Assembly (NCBI GenBank): GCA_963691655.1
Contig: OY829329.1
Span: 63,358,852-63,422,851 of the forward strand
Direction: 5' to 3'
DNA from: Toxonevra muliebris
Taxonomy: Eukaryota; Arthropoda; Insecta; Diptera; Pallopteridae
Length of the DNA stretch: 64,000 nt
This document shows positions 1 to 11,103 of this stretch, piece after piece. Below the pieces are notes generated by a model, which was given only the letters and a program-made list of their open reading frames with translations, did no database searches and was not told the origin of the DNA. Position 1 is the stretch's first letter; each line of letters opens with the position of its first letter. The translations under genes were made by a program, and so were the position numbers.

Positions 1-1706
1 TTAGCCAATTACAAAATATTAGCGTCGGAAGTTCCTTAAAATTCACTCATTGAAAAAAGCATTGCATTCATCGTTATAAAAATCATTGCTTAAGCGGGAG
101 TAAATAACAAATGAGAGAGAGAGAGAGAAGGCATGAGTAACGGCATTTCTCAGAATTATCCAACGAATTATCTGCATACACAAATATCAAAACAAACACC
201 AACGAGTAATTTGGTTCTCTTTTAATATTTGTTTTTTCATTAAGAGATTTCTTGAGCAAAAAAAATAGCCCCAGTTACTGGGGCCTTACCGACTAGTTTT
301 ACTACAAATTAACAAACAACTATGAACACTCCAAATGAGAAAAAGAGCACATCAAATGCAATTCATTTCAATACTTTATATCTCTCTTTACTGCTTCCTC
401 TCTCTCTCTCTCTCTGTTTGTGTTTAAAAACTTAGCCCCTCGCTCCACGAGCAATAATTCATTGCATGATATTGAAATTTTGTTGTTGTTTCCCGTATGA
501 AATACAAAAATGTTGTTTGTTGTTTTTTCATTTTGTATGGGAAACAACAAAAAATTTGTAATTTCATGCAATAAAGAAGCCGAAACCAATACCAATAAAT
601 TGCACTAGTGACAGTATACCGTGAGATGTGTTCTTATAATTCTTAAACACTTTCTAAGAATAGAAGTTATTAATATTTTAAATCGAATTAAAGATTCTAT
701 CACGCCTATTCCAGAATCCGTCGTAGTACTGCCGAAATCATGGGTAGAAATATATACTGAAAAAAATTTTGTTTTAAAATTGATTGCAGATAAATTTGTA
801 ATATTAATCTGCTTTCAATACGATTCTATTTTTCTTTCACGTCTGTGTTTTCACCTATGCTTTCGGCAATGCTGGGATGTAATTTGTAACAGCCGTGAAC
901 ACACATACTTACATATAAATCGCACATTGATTACCAAATACGTCACAAATACATATAAAAGTTGTCAATTTGTAACTTTTTCAACGCCATCTGTATCGTA
1001 TGCATGAACTACTTATGTGAAATGCAAAAATGATTTTAAAGTACTTATGGGTAATAGCTCTTTGTAAGAACTGCAATTAGACAAAAACCAGCCCGCCGGG
1101 ACTACGGAGGCAGTGAGTTCATATCACACTGATGCGAATTGTATGTGTTGATGAAACTAGCGACTTGCTGTACAATTAAAATCTACGTACACAGCAACAT
1201 TCTTAAAGCATTCCCCAATGAACTTACAAACTACCGAATGCCGAAAATTAGTATTGAGAATTTTTTCCTAATAGAGATGAGTGCAAGTGCGATCTGTGTC
1301 ATAACACCGATAAGTTCAAGTGAAATTAAGGTGTGAGAATGGGAATATATTTAGAAGATCTGAATGTATTTCAATCATTTCATCTCCTAAACACTGGTAG
1401 TGTATTCAGTGTCGTATCATAAAAACCGACAAGTTCATCAGGCAAAAACAAAGGCAAAGCTTCAAGTTTCGCTGTTATCAAATCCAAACTTATTTGGCAA
1501 CGCAAGGAGCATCTTGCTAAACAAAGAGGTATATCCAGACCATAGGAACATTAAGAGCAATGAGAAGAGGCCGATCCACTTGCAAAACAATAATCCGGTC
1601 AGCAGATTTTATTCGCGGAATACATTTTCATTGCGCTAAAAAAAGCTAGCTAATTACAGGTGAGATAAAATATACTCAAGTAATAAAACTAAACGGTTTT
1701 TCATTA
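1..1706. other. Upstream flank without a supportable gene
   Basis: AT-rich sequence with short GA/CT microsatellites (112-128, 397-414) and one palindrome at 459-575. Open frames at 621-1007 and 1400-1639 have no recognisable domain and no consistent splice signals. Confidence 0.5.
459..575. repeat. Palindromic hairpin, small MITE-like
   Basis: The arm 459-501 (TCATTGCATGATATTGAAAT...) is mirrored by the inverted arm 530-575 with several mismatches, leaving a spacer of about 28 bases. There is no coding capacity. Target duplication is not clear. Confidence 0.6.
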
Positions 1707-2339
1707 AGGACATAACAATTTTATCTATTAAAAAAACACAGAATTTCTTGAGATATTGAGTTCAAATTTATTGTGGGTGTAGTGCAAGCATTACATTTTA
1801 TGAATGAAATTCGATTTACAGCGATCGATTCTTTGCACCCAATTTTTCACCACTCTCGCACACATTTCGCCCGGAACGTTGGCAATTTCGCGTTTGATAT
1901 TGTCATTGAGCTCGTCTAAAGTTGCTGGCTTGTTGGCATAGATCAGTGACTTGATATAGCCTCATAAAAAGAAATCCAATGGCGTTAGATCGCATGAACA
2001 AGGCGGCCATTCCACAGGACCATTTCTCGAGATAACACGTTCACCGAATTTTCCTTTCAATAAATCGATTGTGACGCGTGCTGATAATAATAATCTTCCA
2101 ACATAAGTCGATAGCGCCCTCCATTGACGGTATTACGACCGAAAATTGGAGAAAGCGCTCTTAAAGTGGTGACCATCGACTCAGAATTTCGGTAATAATT
2201 TTTAATAGTTTCTAAATGTTGTTGTTTCGTGAACTTAGCCATGATGAAAATGTTGATTTTAACTAACATTTTGACATTGACAGTTCATTAAAAAAGTTTA
2301 AAGGTGCGTTCATATAAAGATACGAAATTTTTATGTCCC
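1707..2339 (-). mobile_element. Internally deleted mariner-like element with TA duplication
   Basis: The ends match inverted: AGGACATAACAATTT at 1707 and, on the other strand, GGGACATAAAAATTT from 2339. Each is flanked by TA. On the minus strand the start (about 2240-2120) encodes a helix-turn-helix with YYRNSESMVTTLRALSPIFG. After a jump the sequence encodes the transposase C-terminus with EWPPCSCDLTPLDFFL, a stop and KSLIYANKPATLDELN. The central catalytic part is missing, so it is a non-autonomous deletion derivative. Confidence 0.75.
2057..2260 (-). pseudogene. Transposase N-terminal fragment of the deleted mariner-like element
   Basis: Reading from the MAKFTKQQH start, about 35 residues look like the DNA-binding N-terminus of an IS630/Tc1/mariner transposase. 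The frame then passes the deletion junction near 2130 and loses similarity. The remaining C-terminal part lies at 1800-2050 and contains a TGA in FL*GYIKSL. It is non-functional. Confidence 0.65.
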
Positions 2340-4368
2340 TAGTGGAAAACCCTTTATAAAGTTCTGGCTCTCTTATAACGCTGCTACTAATGACTTAACC
2401 CTCTAGTCCACAAATTTTTAATGGCCTTAAACAAAATTGGGATTGATTCATTTTTGTGCAAAAAGCATAAATCTGATCACAAATCCCTTAAACATTTATT
2501 TGGTTGTGGTTTTATGAAGTCGGAAAAGTTGAATGTCCAAAAGTATTTGTTGTTGAATAAACTTTTAATCAATTTGTTTTAAGTAATTAAATATTTTGTA
2601 TAAAAAGTTCAAATGCCCAGCTACTCACAGCTTGTTTTTTTATTTGGCTAATATAACGGGAAGTATTTTATTTATTTATTTATTTTTTTTGCTTTTATCT
2701 CAAATTCAATCAAAATAATTAATTTTCCTATTTCTCACAAATTTTTAATTTTGACTGTAGCTAAAGTCTGTAATACCGATGTATATTTTTTAAAGCTTGG
2801 GAAATTCCATACACGATATGTGATAAACTGTAGCAACAAAAAACTATTAAGGTGATAATTACACCCGTTTTGATAAAGGCTGTCTAGAGACACGTTTGGG
2901 AACTAAAGAGTTAAGAGAGAGCGTATAAAATATCATAAAAAATTATATAAAAAAGGAAAGCGAGTGCCCTACTCGTTCGGTGAACCCGCCCTTAGTCACC
3001 AAAGCCTGAACTGAAATAGTCACTGGGGAAAATGAGTTCATGCATCTAAAACGAGCATTTCCTTTAATGATCACTTCCAACCACTGTAAAAGAAACCGTC
3101 GGACACTTGTATTTTGTGACTTTTTGCTTGTAAATGTCCGACCCATGCAAATATCAGACCCTGTCTACTGGGAAAAATATTTTTCATCGATATGATTGAA
3201 TGATCTGTAGAAATCTTCAGTAAACTTATTAAGTTTCTGAATGAAACGAAATGTGTTTCATTTCGATGGTAAATTATAATCCAGAATAAAATATTCGTCA
3301 AATGGAGGTTTTGTGGTATGGAAATGGGACAAGCTGTGTTAAATAGACTGAATCACTAACCTAAAAAAAAACTAATTTTAATATCAATACTTTTCTCATA
3401 GGTTCGCTGCAACCGATGGCTCATTTTATATACACAATCGAGATACGCAAAGGACGTTATAAGCGAAAAGTACTGTACATATTTGCAGTTGTTTATTTTG
3501 AGTGGGAGGTAGGCGTGTTTCCAAATTTGATTTTTTTTTTACTTGGGTTAATTACTTAGTTCTTATTATATATTACTTAATATGCGTTGATGAACTTCAA
3601 TGGAATGTGGTAGCAGAGTGAACCTTTCCTTTTTCATTATCATAAAGTAACAAAGCAGAAAATTCATTAACCGATTGTACTTGAAGCATGTGACGAATTA
3701 GTAAACGAAATTTCGTGCGTGCATTTTTTTTTTTTTTTTATCTAAGGTAATATATCTGATAATTTTATAAACCCAAGTCACCCACCCACCCACATACCTA
3801 CATAAGGAAAATTGGCCCCAAAAAAATAGAAAACCAAGTGAAGTTACTTAAATTTACGTTAATTATAATAGCGTGTGGATTTTCTCCCCTCTAATTGTAT
3901 TATGTGAAAACAAAAAATATGCAAGTGGGTATATAGAAAAAAATAAAAAGATTTTCTTCATTGCCAAAAAAACATAAGCTAAAAACCAACAACAAATCTT
4001 TATGTTTGTGGGATGGGAAAAAAATATAAAAACGAAAGCGAAAATTTTGTATTTAAAAAAAAAAAAAATAAAAGCGGCTAAAATATTTTTTGCATTACAA
4101 AATTTTCAAACAGTACGAAAGAACACGTTGAGTTGAGTGCGAAGAACGAACGAACGATTGCCACACCGCGTCTACAGCTGGTTTTATTAGCTAGAAAATA
4201 AAAATATAAAGAGTTAAAGACAGTGACCTTCAGAGTTATAAATTTATAAAAAAAAAATCAAAAAAAAATTTGCAAAATTTGAGCTAAGATTTTTATTGTG
4301 CATTCGAATATAATTGGCAGATAAGAAATTTATTTTGTGAATTGTAAGGAGAGTGTATTAAACAAATA
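2340..4368. other. Non-coding stretch upstream of exon A
   Basis: AT-rich sequence with homopolymer runs. 4100-4368 resembles a transcribed fly leader leading to exon A. Two overlapping minus-strand frames (2943-3301) show no recognisable domain. Confidence 0.4.
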
Positions 4369-4370
4369 TA

Positions 4371-5367
4371 CAGGGTGATTCGCTGCGTTAGATTATTGTG
4401 AAATTACGATTAATTCTAAAAGTGTTAATAAAAGGATCATAAAACTTCACAATCCCATTTAGTTTTTCTAGAACGAAATAGAACTTACCTAAAGAAGGCG
4501 GGCATCGCTAAACCAACTCTCTTTCCACAACTGTACTGAGCTAGATTTTTCTGATATTACAAATCTAAAAAATGTTAAAAAAAACGCATCAAAATTCAAA
4601 AATTTTTAATAGGATAAGGGAAACTGAGTTCGTCTTCCCAAGATAACTCCTTGAACCCTTATATAGTATAACTAAAAGGTAGGAACATCAGTTAACCAAA
4701 CTTATACATTTTGGAAAAATTTCCCGGTTTTAAACACAACTAAGATTTTTACCAATTTTTTAACTCTCCGACTCTCCTTCGTCCTCTCTATAAGATACAA
4801 CTACTGTGTGTGTGAATTCAAAGTTTAGTCCCCTTCCCCTATTATCATTTTTACTAAGATAAAATTCATTAAGGGCCTAATAAATAAATTCTAGTGCTAA
4901 TGTGCGGTAGCAGAATTGTATACTTTTAAAAAACTGTTCCTCAATTCTATGCCTGATTGAAAAACTAATCAACTAATCTACTTGTCTACCCATTAAGCTT
5001 GGTATTTCGGCTAAGAAATATCCAGCTTATTCTTAAAATCTTTTTTTGAATTCATCTTCATCGGAATTATTATTCAAAATCAACTTAACCTAAACTTAAA
5101 ATGAAAATGAGAAAATACAACTATGTGAGAAATGTATCTGGCTCTCACAAATATCAAAACTCAAATTTCCTCTCAATGGAACTCAAATCCCGAGAATATG
5201 CCTAAATCTAGAAGTCTATTCTTCACTTAAAATATTCGAGCTCATTCATTCGAGTGCATTCGTAGTATAAACATCGCTGAAGTCACGCTGTCGAATCTAT
5301 TTCTAATCTGATACACTCCCAACAAAACATTTCTTGGAAATATCGTATGAGTGAATGAGTCACCCTG
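4371..5367. mobile_element. TA-flanked MITE with CAGGGTGAYTC ends
   Basis: The left end TA-CAGGGTGATTCGCTG at 4369 and the right end, read on the other strand, TA-CAGGGTGACTCATTC at 5369 form terminal inverted repeats. The TA dinucleotides on each side fit a Tc1/mariner-type target duplication. The 997-base interior has no coding frame of note. It separates two leader-like stretches upstream of exon A, so it may be carried in that transcript's 5' UTR or intron. Confidence 0.65.
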
Positions 5368-5607
5368 TATACACATATGCAGCAATACAAATATTTGAGC
5401 AATTAAACTTCGCAAGTAATTGTAATTTTATATCTACTGATATTCGTCATTATAAGTGCATAAAAGTCATCAAAGTGAAGTGGTTATTATTGTAAACAAA
5501 AAAGAAAAAGAAATTATTAATTTTATTGCTAATTCAAATAAAAAAATTCCAATAAAAATTAGATTAATTAGTTGAATTAATAAAATAGAGTTTAAACGTC
5601 GACAAAC

Positions 5608-5706
5608 ATGCCTTGCTTCAAACAGAAAAAAGGCCGTAGTAAATCTAGAAATAAGTCTAAAGAACACAATACCAGCAAAGAAAACGTCAGCAGAAATAAA
5701 GAACAG
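5608..5706 (+). CDS. Candidate alternative first coding exon A of choline kinase (33 residues, basic)
   Basis: The ATG sits in a fly-like context (ACAAAC before it). Thirty-three codons run to CAG followed by the consensus donor GTGAGT at 5707, phase 0, matching the phase-0 acceptor at 51641. The peptide begins MPCFKQKKGR and is dominated by Lys, Arg, Ser and Asn, so it could act as a nuclear-localisation or acidic-membrane-binding tail (inference). No domain is recognisable. Upstream, 4100-4370 and 5370-5607 read like A-rich 5' leader, interrupted by a TA-flanked MITE. It could instead be the first exon of another gene. Confidence 0.5.
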
Positions 5707-6003
5707 GTGAGTAATAAACAATTCTATAAATACGACTTTATGAAAAAAAAAAGATTCGATTACTTGTTTACAATTAGAGAGCATTCTTGTTTGGGTTTTT
5801 ATACTTTTTTAAAATAAGCATTCAACATATATAATTTCCAACTTTAAGTATTTTGTTGCCAAATCTTTAAAAAATCTTTTCTTAGATTAGTACTGTAACA
5901 AAGCATAGTAATTTTAGATTCTGAAGAATCAGAGTAATCATTTCCCAACACAGATTATTGAGTGACTTATTCGCATTATTCGAATTGGCTATTAAAATGT
6001 TAA

Positions 6004-6325
6004 CCCTTAAAATCCCAGTACGTCCGAAGGTTATCGAAGAATAAGTTAAGATAAATGCGCAATAATTTTTAAAAACAATTATATGGTGTTATCCCATATC
6101 ATTTGGCACAAATTTACATAAAAATTCGAAAAAAAAACTTTTTTTTTTAGTTTCTGGTTCAAAATTTTTGCAAAGCATGCTTTTCGAGTTTACAATAACT
6201 GTAACTATACGACAGTTAGACAGTAAGATCAGATGTTTATTTTAAATGGCAAACGTAAAATGGCGGCACAGGCAGGCAGCCGCGAAAATTGTTGCTCATT
6301 GCAATAACTAATGAGTATTTAAGGG
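6004..6325. mobile_element. piggyBac-like MITE with TTAA duplications
   Basis: TTAA at 6000-6003 and 6326-6329 flank a 322-base unit whose ends are CCCTTAAA and its inverse TTTAAGGG. TTAA plus CCC-starting ends is the piggyBac signature. There is no transposase; the interior is non-coding. Confidence 0.55.
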
Positions 6326-6984
6326 TTAATTATTTCTTTCTCTCTATGCGTACGCCTATGGTTCTCAATCTTGAAAGGAAAACTCTTAGTAGGAGGCAGA
6401 TTTGATGACTAGAATTAAGATGAATCTTGAAAGATTAAGGGTATTCACAAGTTGTATAATTTTATATGAAAAATGAAAGAACTTAAGATAAATGAGAATA
6501 TATGATGCTGAATAAGACAGCTTGTGAATACCTTTACTATGCTTAGAGTATTTAGAGGCGGCTGATACATCTTTACCAGTAAAAGCAGTTTTATAATTGA
6601 GAATTAATTTATTGGAGCTTTTATTGGAAAACGGGGTGAGAGGACTCATTCACAAAACTCCTTTCTCGGATCCTCAATTGGTATAGGAACAATTTAAAAA
6701 ATTTAACCTAATCAAAATTTTTCTCTTATACTTTTCTCTACCATTGTAAATTTAACAACTAAATAGGAAAATAAATTTTTGTTCTTGAACTCAAATATTA
6801 AACATATCGGACACACACTACAAAAGGGGCACAACTCAAAATTGAAAATTTTACAGGCAAATTTTGCTTACCTAAAATTGCATATAAAAGTGTATTTTAT
6901 AGAAAATAATATATCATTATATTAAATAAGGAAACATAGACAAGCACAAATATTTTTTTTTTAATCGTTTCCTAAAAAAATTTA

Positions 6985-7305
6985 ATTTTTGAGTTGTGTA
7001 CCTTTTATAGTTAGGGTGCGATATGTTTTGGTAAAATAAAACAGTTACAGTTTTACTTGTCACCACTTATATAATAATATAAAGATAAAATTTAACTTTG
7101 AGTTGTGTACCTTTTATAGTTAGGGTGCGATATGTTTTGGTAAAATAAAACAGTTACAGTTTTTCTTGTCACCACTTATATAATAATATAAAGATAAAAT
7201 TTAACTTTGAGTTGTGTACCTTTTATAGTTAGGGTGCGATATGTTTTGGTAAAATAAAACAGTTACAGTTTTTCTTGTCACCACTTATATAATATAAAGA
7301 TAGTA
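6985..7305. repeat. Tandem repeat, about three copies of a 109-bp unit
   Basis: The phrase GAGTTGTGTACCTTTTATAG starts at 6991, 7100 and 7209, exactly 109 bases apart, and the copies are nearly identical apart from one base in a T run and a shortened third end. It lies in the intron between exons A and B. Confidence 0.9.
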
Positions 7306-8158
7306 GCTAGTATTATATCATTCTACTATATTATCATGTTACGGAATTTATGAAAGTCCTCTATAAATATTTGAAATTTGTAAAGCGTTAAAATCATAAT
7401 TTCAAAATCGTAAGTGTAATATTCTCTCGCTCTCTCTTTCTCTCTCTACAATATATGCAATGTACAGTTTCTCTCAAAAATGTAAGAATTTCAAACATAT
7501 GCGCTGAGAGAGAGAGAGCAAATATCCCACGAAATGTTCTCAATTGTTGTTGGATTAACATTCTGGCCACAATAAAACAGTTAAATTCGCTCAATATGTG
7601 TAGTAAAATTGTGAGCTCAATTGAAACGAACTATGCACATGGGTTTTTTAGTAGTGATTATATACTGGGAATGCACGCACTAAACAGCAATTAGTCTGTT
7701 CTAATCGGAAAAAATCGAAAAACAGTAAAGTGATAGTGAAATTAAAAAGCATAATTGTGTAATAGAACATGAATCGCGTTTATTTGTGACAACACGCGCA
7801 AAGTGACCAAAACTATAAAAATAAATCACAGATACAAAATATTAAGCATTGCTGCCAATACGATATAAGAAAATACAACAAAAACAAAATAGCGGTATGC
7901 GAATAAAAGAGCAAAAATAAAATATGATGAAAAATACGAGAAAATGTCAAACCAGGAATAGATGCAAAAACAAAAAGTAGAAGCAAAAATATAAAGAAGA
8001 AAGGAATGAATGAAAACGAGTTCTATTGAAACGCAAACTGCAAAGCTACTACTTGAAACGCACAAAGCTACAACAACAACAACAACGTTGGCTGTGGCGA
8101 CGTAGCTGCGATTTGGTGAGAGCTACGAGTACCTAAAGTATCTTTCTCTTATTTTAGA

Positions 8159-8653
8159 ATGGCCGCATTAGCAATTATTGCCTGCACTGGACTACAACAA
8201 CTTTGGGATTTGGCAAATGCATTTGTGTACTGTGACTATAATTTAAGTAAAACTTTCCGGTATTTAAGATTAAAACGACGTGAATTATTATTTCGTAAAT
8301 TGTGTCGTGACGTTTGGTTGACTGAATTCTCGATAAGTAAACAAAAACAATTAGAACAAAGTGCTAAATTGGTGTGCAATCAAGAAAATTTACAACCCAG
8401 AAATAAGTTTGTATCAATTGAAAAAATGCAACGCTATCGCTTTCAACCACAAAATATGGATGGCATCGATTTTGCTGCTATTGAAGCAAGTGCTTTAGCT
8501 TATGAGGCTATTGACGTCTTTGCCGCTGGCGATGGTCGAGCACAGCAACAACAAAATAATCGCCGTCGATCAGGCGAAGATACGGATCGTTTCAGTTTCG
8601 ATATGGTTGATGATTTCGATGATATTGAAGTAATCAGCGCTACTGAAGTCGAT
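8159..8653 (+). CDS. Candidate alternative first coding exon B of choline kinase (165 residues)
   Basis: An open frame of 165 codons starts at ATG and ends at GAT followed by the donor GTATGT (8654), phase 0. The sequence TTTTAG lies just before the ATG, so the exon may also be preceded by a noncoding exon with its acceptor at 8157. The first 25 residues are mostly hydrophobic (MAALAIIACTGLQQLW...), followed by an Arg/Lys-rich stretch (about 33-50), a short Gln run (about 126-130) and a strongly acidic end with FDMVDDFDDIEV. Codon use looks coding through the whole exon, and only the tail past the donor degenerates. I do not recognise the domain. Joined to the core it would give a protein of about 602 residues. 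Confidence 0.6.
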
Positions 8654-9079
8654 GTATGTATAATGAAATTCTTTAATTATAATATGTATTTATGTATAGT
8701 ATCTGCAGAAAATGTTGTAATCTTATGGCAAATTCATTTTAAATATTGCAAAATAGTTCAAAATTATACTTGCTAATTTCATAATTTTACTTAAACTTAA
8801 CAAAAATTAATATGAATTACGTCGCCGTCTGTTTTTTTCCAAATTATAAAATATGCATAGGCATACAAGTATGAATTTATCTTATTTCTTTCTATTCGCT
8901 CATTCACCACCCCCTCGCTCTCTTATCTCTCCTCCTTCTCTTTACACTCTTCAAAATTATACTGTAATTTTTTATTTGTGCACATATGATTCTCAGTCTC
9001 TCTTATTACACACTGCGTTTACTTCTAGTTTTATTTTACTGAGTGTTTATGTGTGTGTGTGTCTGTTTTGGTTTAGTTA

Positions 9080-9137
9080 TTTACCTCTTCTTTTCCATTT
9101 ATTTTGACAGCTGTCAATGCTTTTTCTCCTTGCCATT
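9080..9137. repeat. First copy of a dispersed about 58-bp direct repeat with a TTGACAGCTGTCAA palindrome
   Basis: The sequence TTACCTCTTCTTTTCCATTT...TTGACAGCTGTCAATGC recurs at 11048-11103 almost unchanged. The core is a perfect 14-base palindrome around an E-box CAGCTG. Confidence 0.85.
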
Positions 9138-9350
9138 TCGTTTTGTTGTGAAAGGTAATAGTATTAGTGTATGTCTACAGTAGTGGCTAAAATTATGTTA
9201 TGCTAAATGGGAAAGAAATCACGTATCTCTAAAAAAATTTACTGAATGCCCGGTTTCCATTGTATCAAATTTGCTAACATATTGGTATTTTCAAATAGGA
9301 AATTCTCTTTTTCTCTGTCATTGAATATGACATATTGAAAATCAGGCATT

Positions 9351-9614
9351 ATGCCTTGAACACAATCGCGTTGGACCACGGAAAACTATCCGGCGGATAC
9401 CCTGTGCCAAAATTAAAACGTACTGAAATGCATGAGATGGCACAGAATTTTGCCTTGGCGAGTTTCATTTAAAAAATAATTATCTTGTAAACACAAAATG
9501 GCACCCGATTACCGTCATCCATCGCAATTGTGTCTGCTCAAAGAGACTTTCCGATGGAAATGGATTAGTTATTCGTAGTTTTCCATCCGCCCGACTCAAT
9601 TGCGTTCAAGGCAT
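9351..9614. mobile_element. Short MITE with about 38-bp inverted ends
   Basis: Left end ATGCCTTGAACACAATCGCG (9351 on) and right end read inverted ATGCCTTGAACGCAATTGAG (from 9614) are followed by a shared GGAAAACTA block. The 264-base unit has no coding frame. The target duplication may be TTA/TAA, but this is uncertain. Confidence 0.7.
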
Positions 9615-11047
9615 TAAATAGCAGTGAATGCACCGTGCCTATTTTTGGACTCGTATGCATAAAGTGAATATTATTATTCTTTTGTACTGTTTTTTTTTTT
9701 TTTAATTTTTGTATCAAAAGTACTCTTTTTTGACGTATTGCTGAACATATTATTGTATTTCGTAATCTTATTTCAGGGAAATTTTCAAAATGTTAGAAAA
9801 AATTTTAAGTTAATGTTTCATTTAATGTCGGGTCCTATTTTTGAAGATGCTGCTATGAGTTGTATTTGATGAAAATTAAAAAAATTTATATCCAATGAAA
9901 CTCTATTTGTCCGCTAAATTCAAATTCAGGTCACATATGGATCATACCTAAATGAAAAAAAAAATCGTAGTTCAAAGGCAAATTATTTCATTTTATAAAC
10001 TGTTAAAAATTACCGATTTTTATTTTGAATAAGTATCTTAAAATTCTCAGCATCAAAAACTTGAAAAAAAAATTACTACTTTGTTTTTTGGGTTCAGTCC
10101 AATTTAAAATTAAAAACTGCATTTTCCAAGGAACTAAGGATGATTTCTTTACAATTCGATCTTGTTATTCATATTTTACTGAAGAGCTTTATATAATATA
10201 TCAGCGAGTAATATTATTGGAGATGGGCGTTATGTTTCCAGCTAGGGTCCATTGTGATAACTTGCCACAGTCGGGGTTAATTAAAACTTTACTTGTAATC
10301 ATTCATTTTTTTCTTGGAATATTCTAAATTCTAAATATAGAAGAGATTTACACTTACATATGTGTATTCCATATATTTATTGTAATTCAAGGTTACTTAC
10401 AGTGATAAGAATGGTCGTGTCAATTTCAATTTGAAATTTAGCATGAAAATTCAATTACCATGTACTGAATAGTTTTATGTATTCATGGGAAATCGAACAA
10501 ATTGAAAAGGTTCTGAAAATCCTTATCTACCATAAGAATGTATATAATTTTTTGTACATGCATACATATGTTAGTATCGGACTTTATTGATATTATTTTA
10601 AGTTATGAAACTGCTATTTATTTTTGCACTTTTATTTTAATTTCAACTTAAACTAGGACAATATTCAGTAGTAAAAACCAAAAGGATTTTGTAGATTTTG
10701 TTGTCTATTATTTATGTACATACTCCTGAAAAAAAGCTATTGTGATCGCTTGCTCTCTGAAAGATTACTATAAGTCAAAAAAGAAATAATTTTTAAGAAA
10801 ATCGTTTTTAAAGTTTTGTATGAACTATCACTCCGTAACTAGTACGCATTCTAATTCGTAATTTTTCAGTTTGTGAGTTTGTGTATAGTCGTCATTGCTC
10901 GTTGATTTTTTTGTGTAGTCATCGTGTTTAATATTTCGTTGGTATAGGAGATATGTTATAAAATTTTACGCATGTAGAGGAGATCCTTTAACAAAGTGGA
11001 AGATATCACGTCTACTCATTGAATATTGACTATTTTCTTCATACACT

Positions 11048-11103
11048 TTTACCTCTTCTTTTCCATTTATTTTGACAGCTGTCAATGCTTTTTTTTCTTG
11101 CCA
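11048..11103. repeat. Second copy of the about 58-bp direct repeat
   Basis: This is the same orientation and sequence as the copy at 9080-9137, differing only in the T-rich stretch before CTTGCCA. The two copies are 1968 bases apart. Confidence 0.85.

Noticed and set aside
621..1007. 128-codon plus-strand frame
   Set aside because: No recognisable domain, no clear splice signals, and composition like the surroundings.
1400..1639. 79-codon frame that might be an exon of an upstream gene
   Set aside because: There is a GTATAT after LLNKE and a GTGAGA at 1661, but no acceptor, domain or partner exon could be supported.
3780..3800. CCCACCCACCCACA as a telomeric or G4 motif
   Set aside because: Too short and isolated to support a claim.
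6985..7305. CRISPR-like array
   Set aside because: Direct tandem repeat without spacers in a eukaryotic context.
8112..8157. Possible short intron (GTGAGA ... TTTTAG) just before the exon B ATG
   Set aside because: Only about 42 bases, shorter than workable fly introns; the AG may instead be the acceptor of a longer leader intron.
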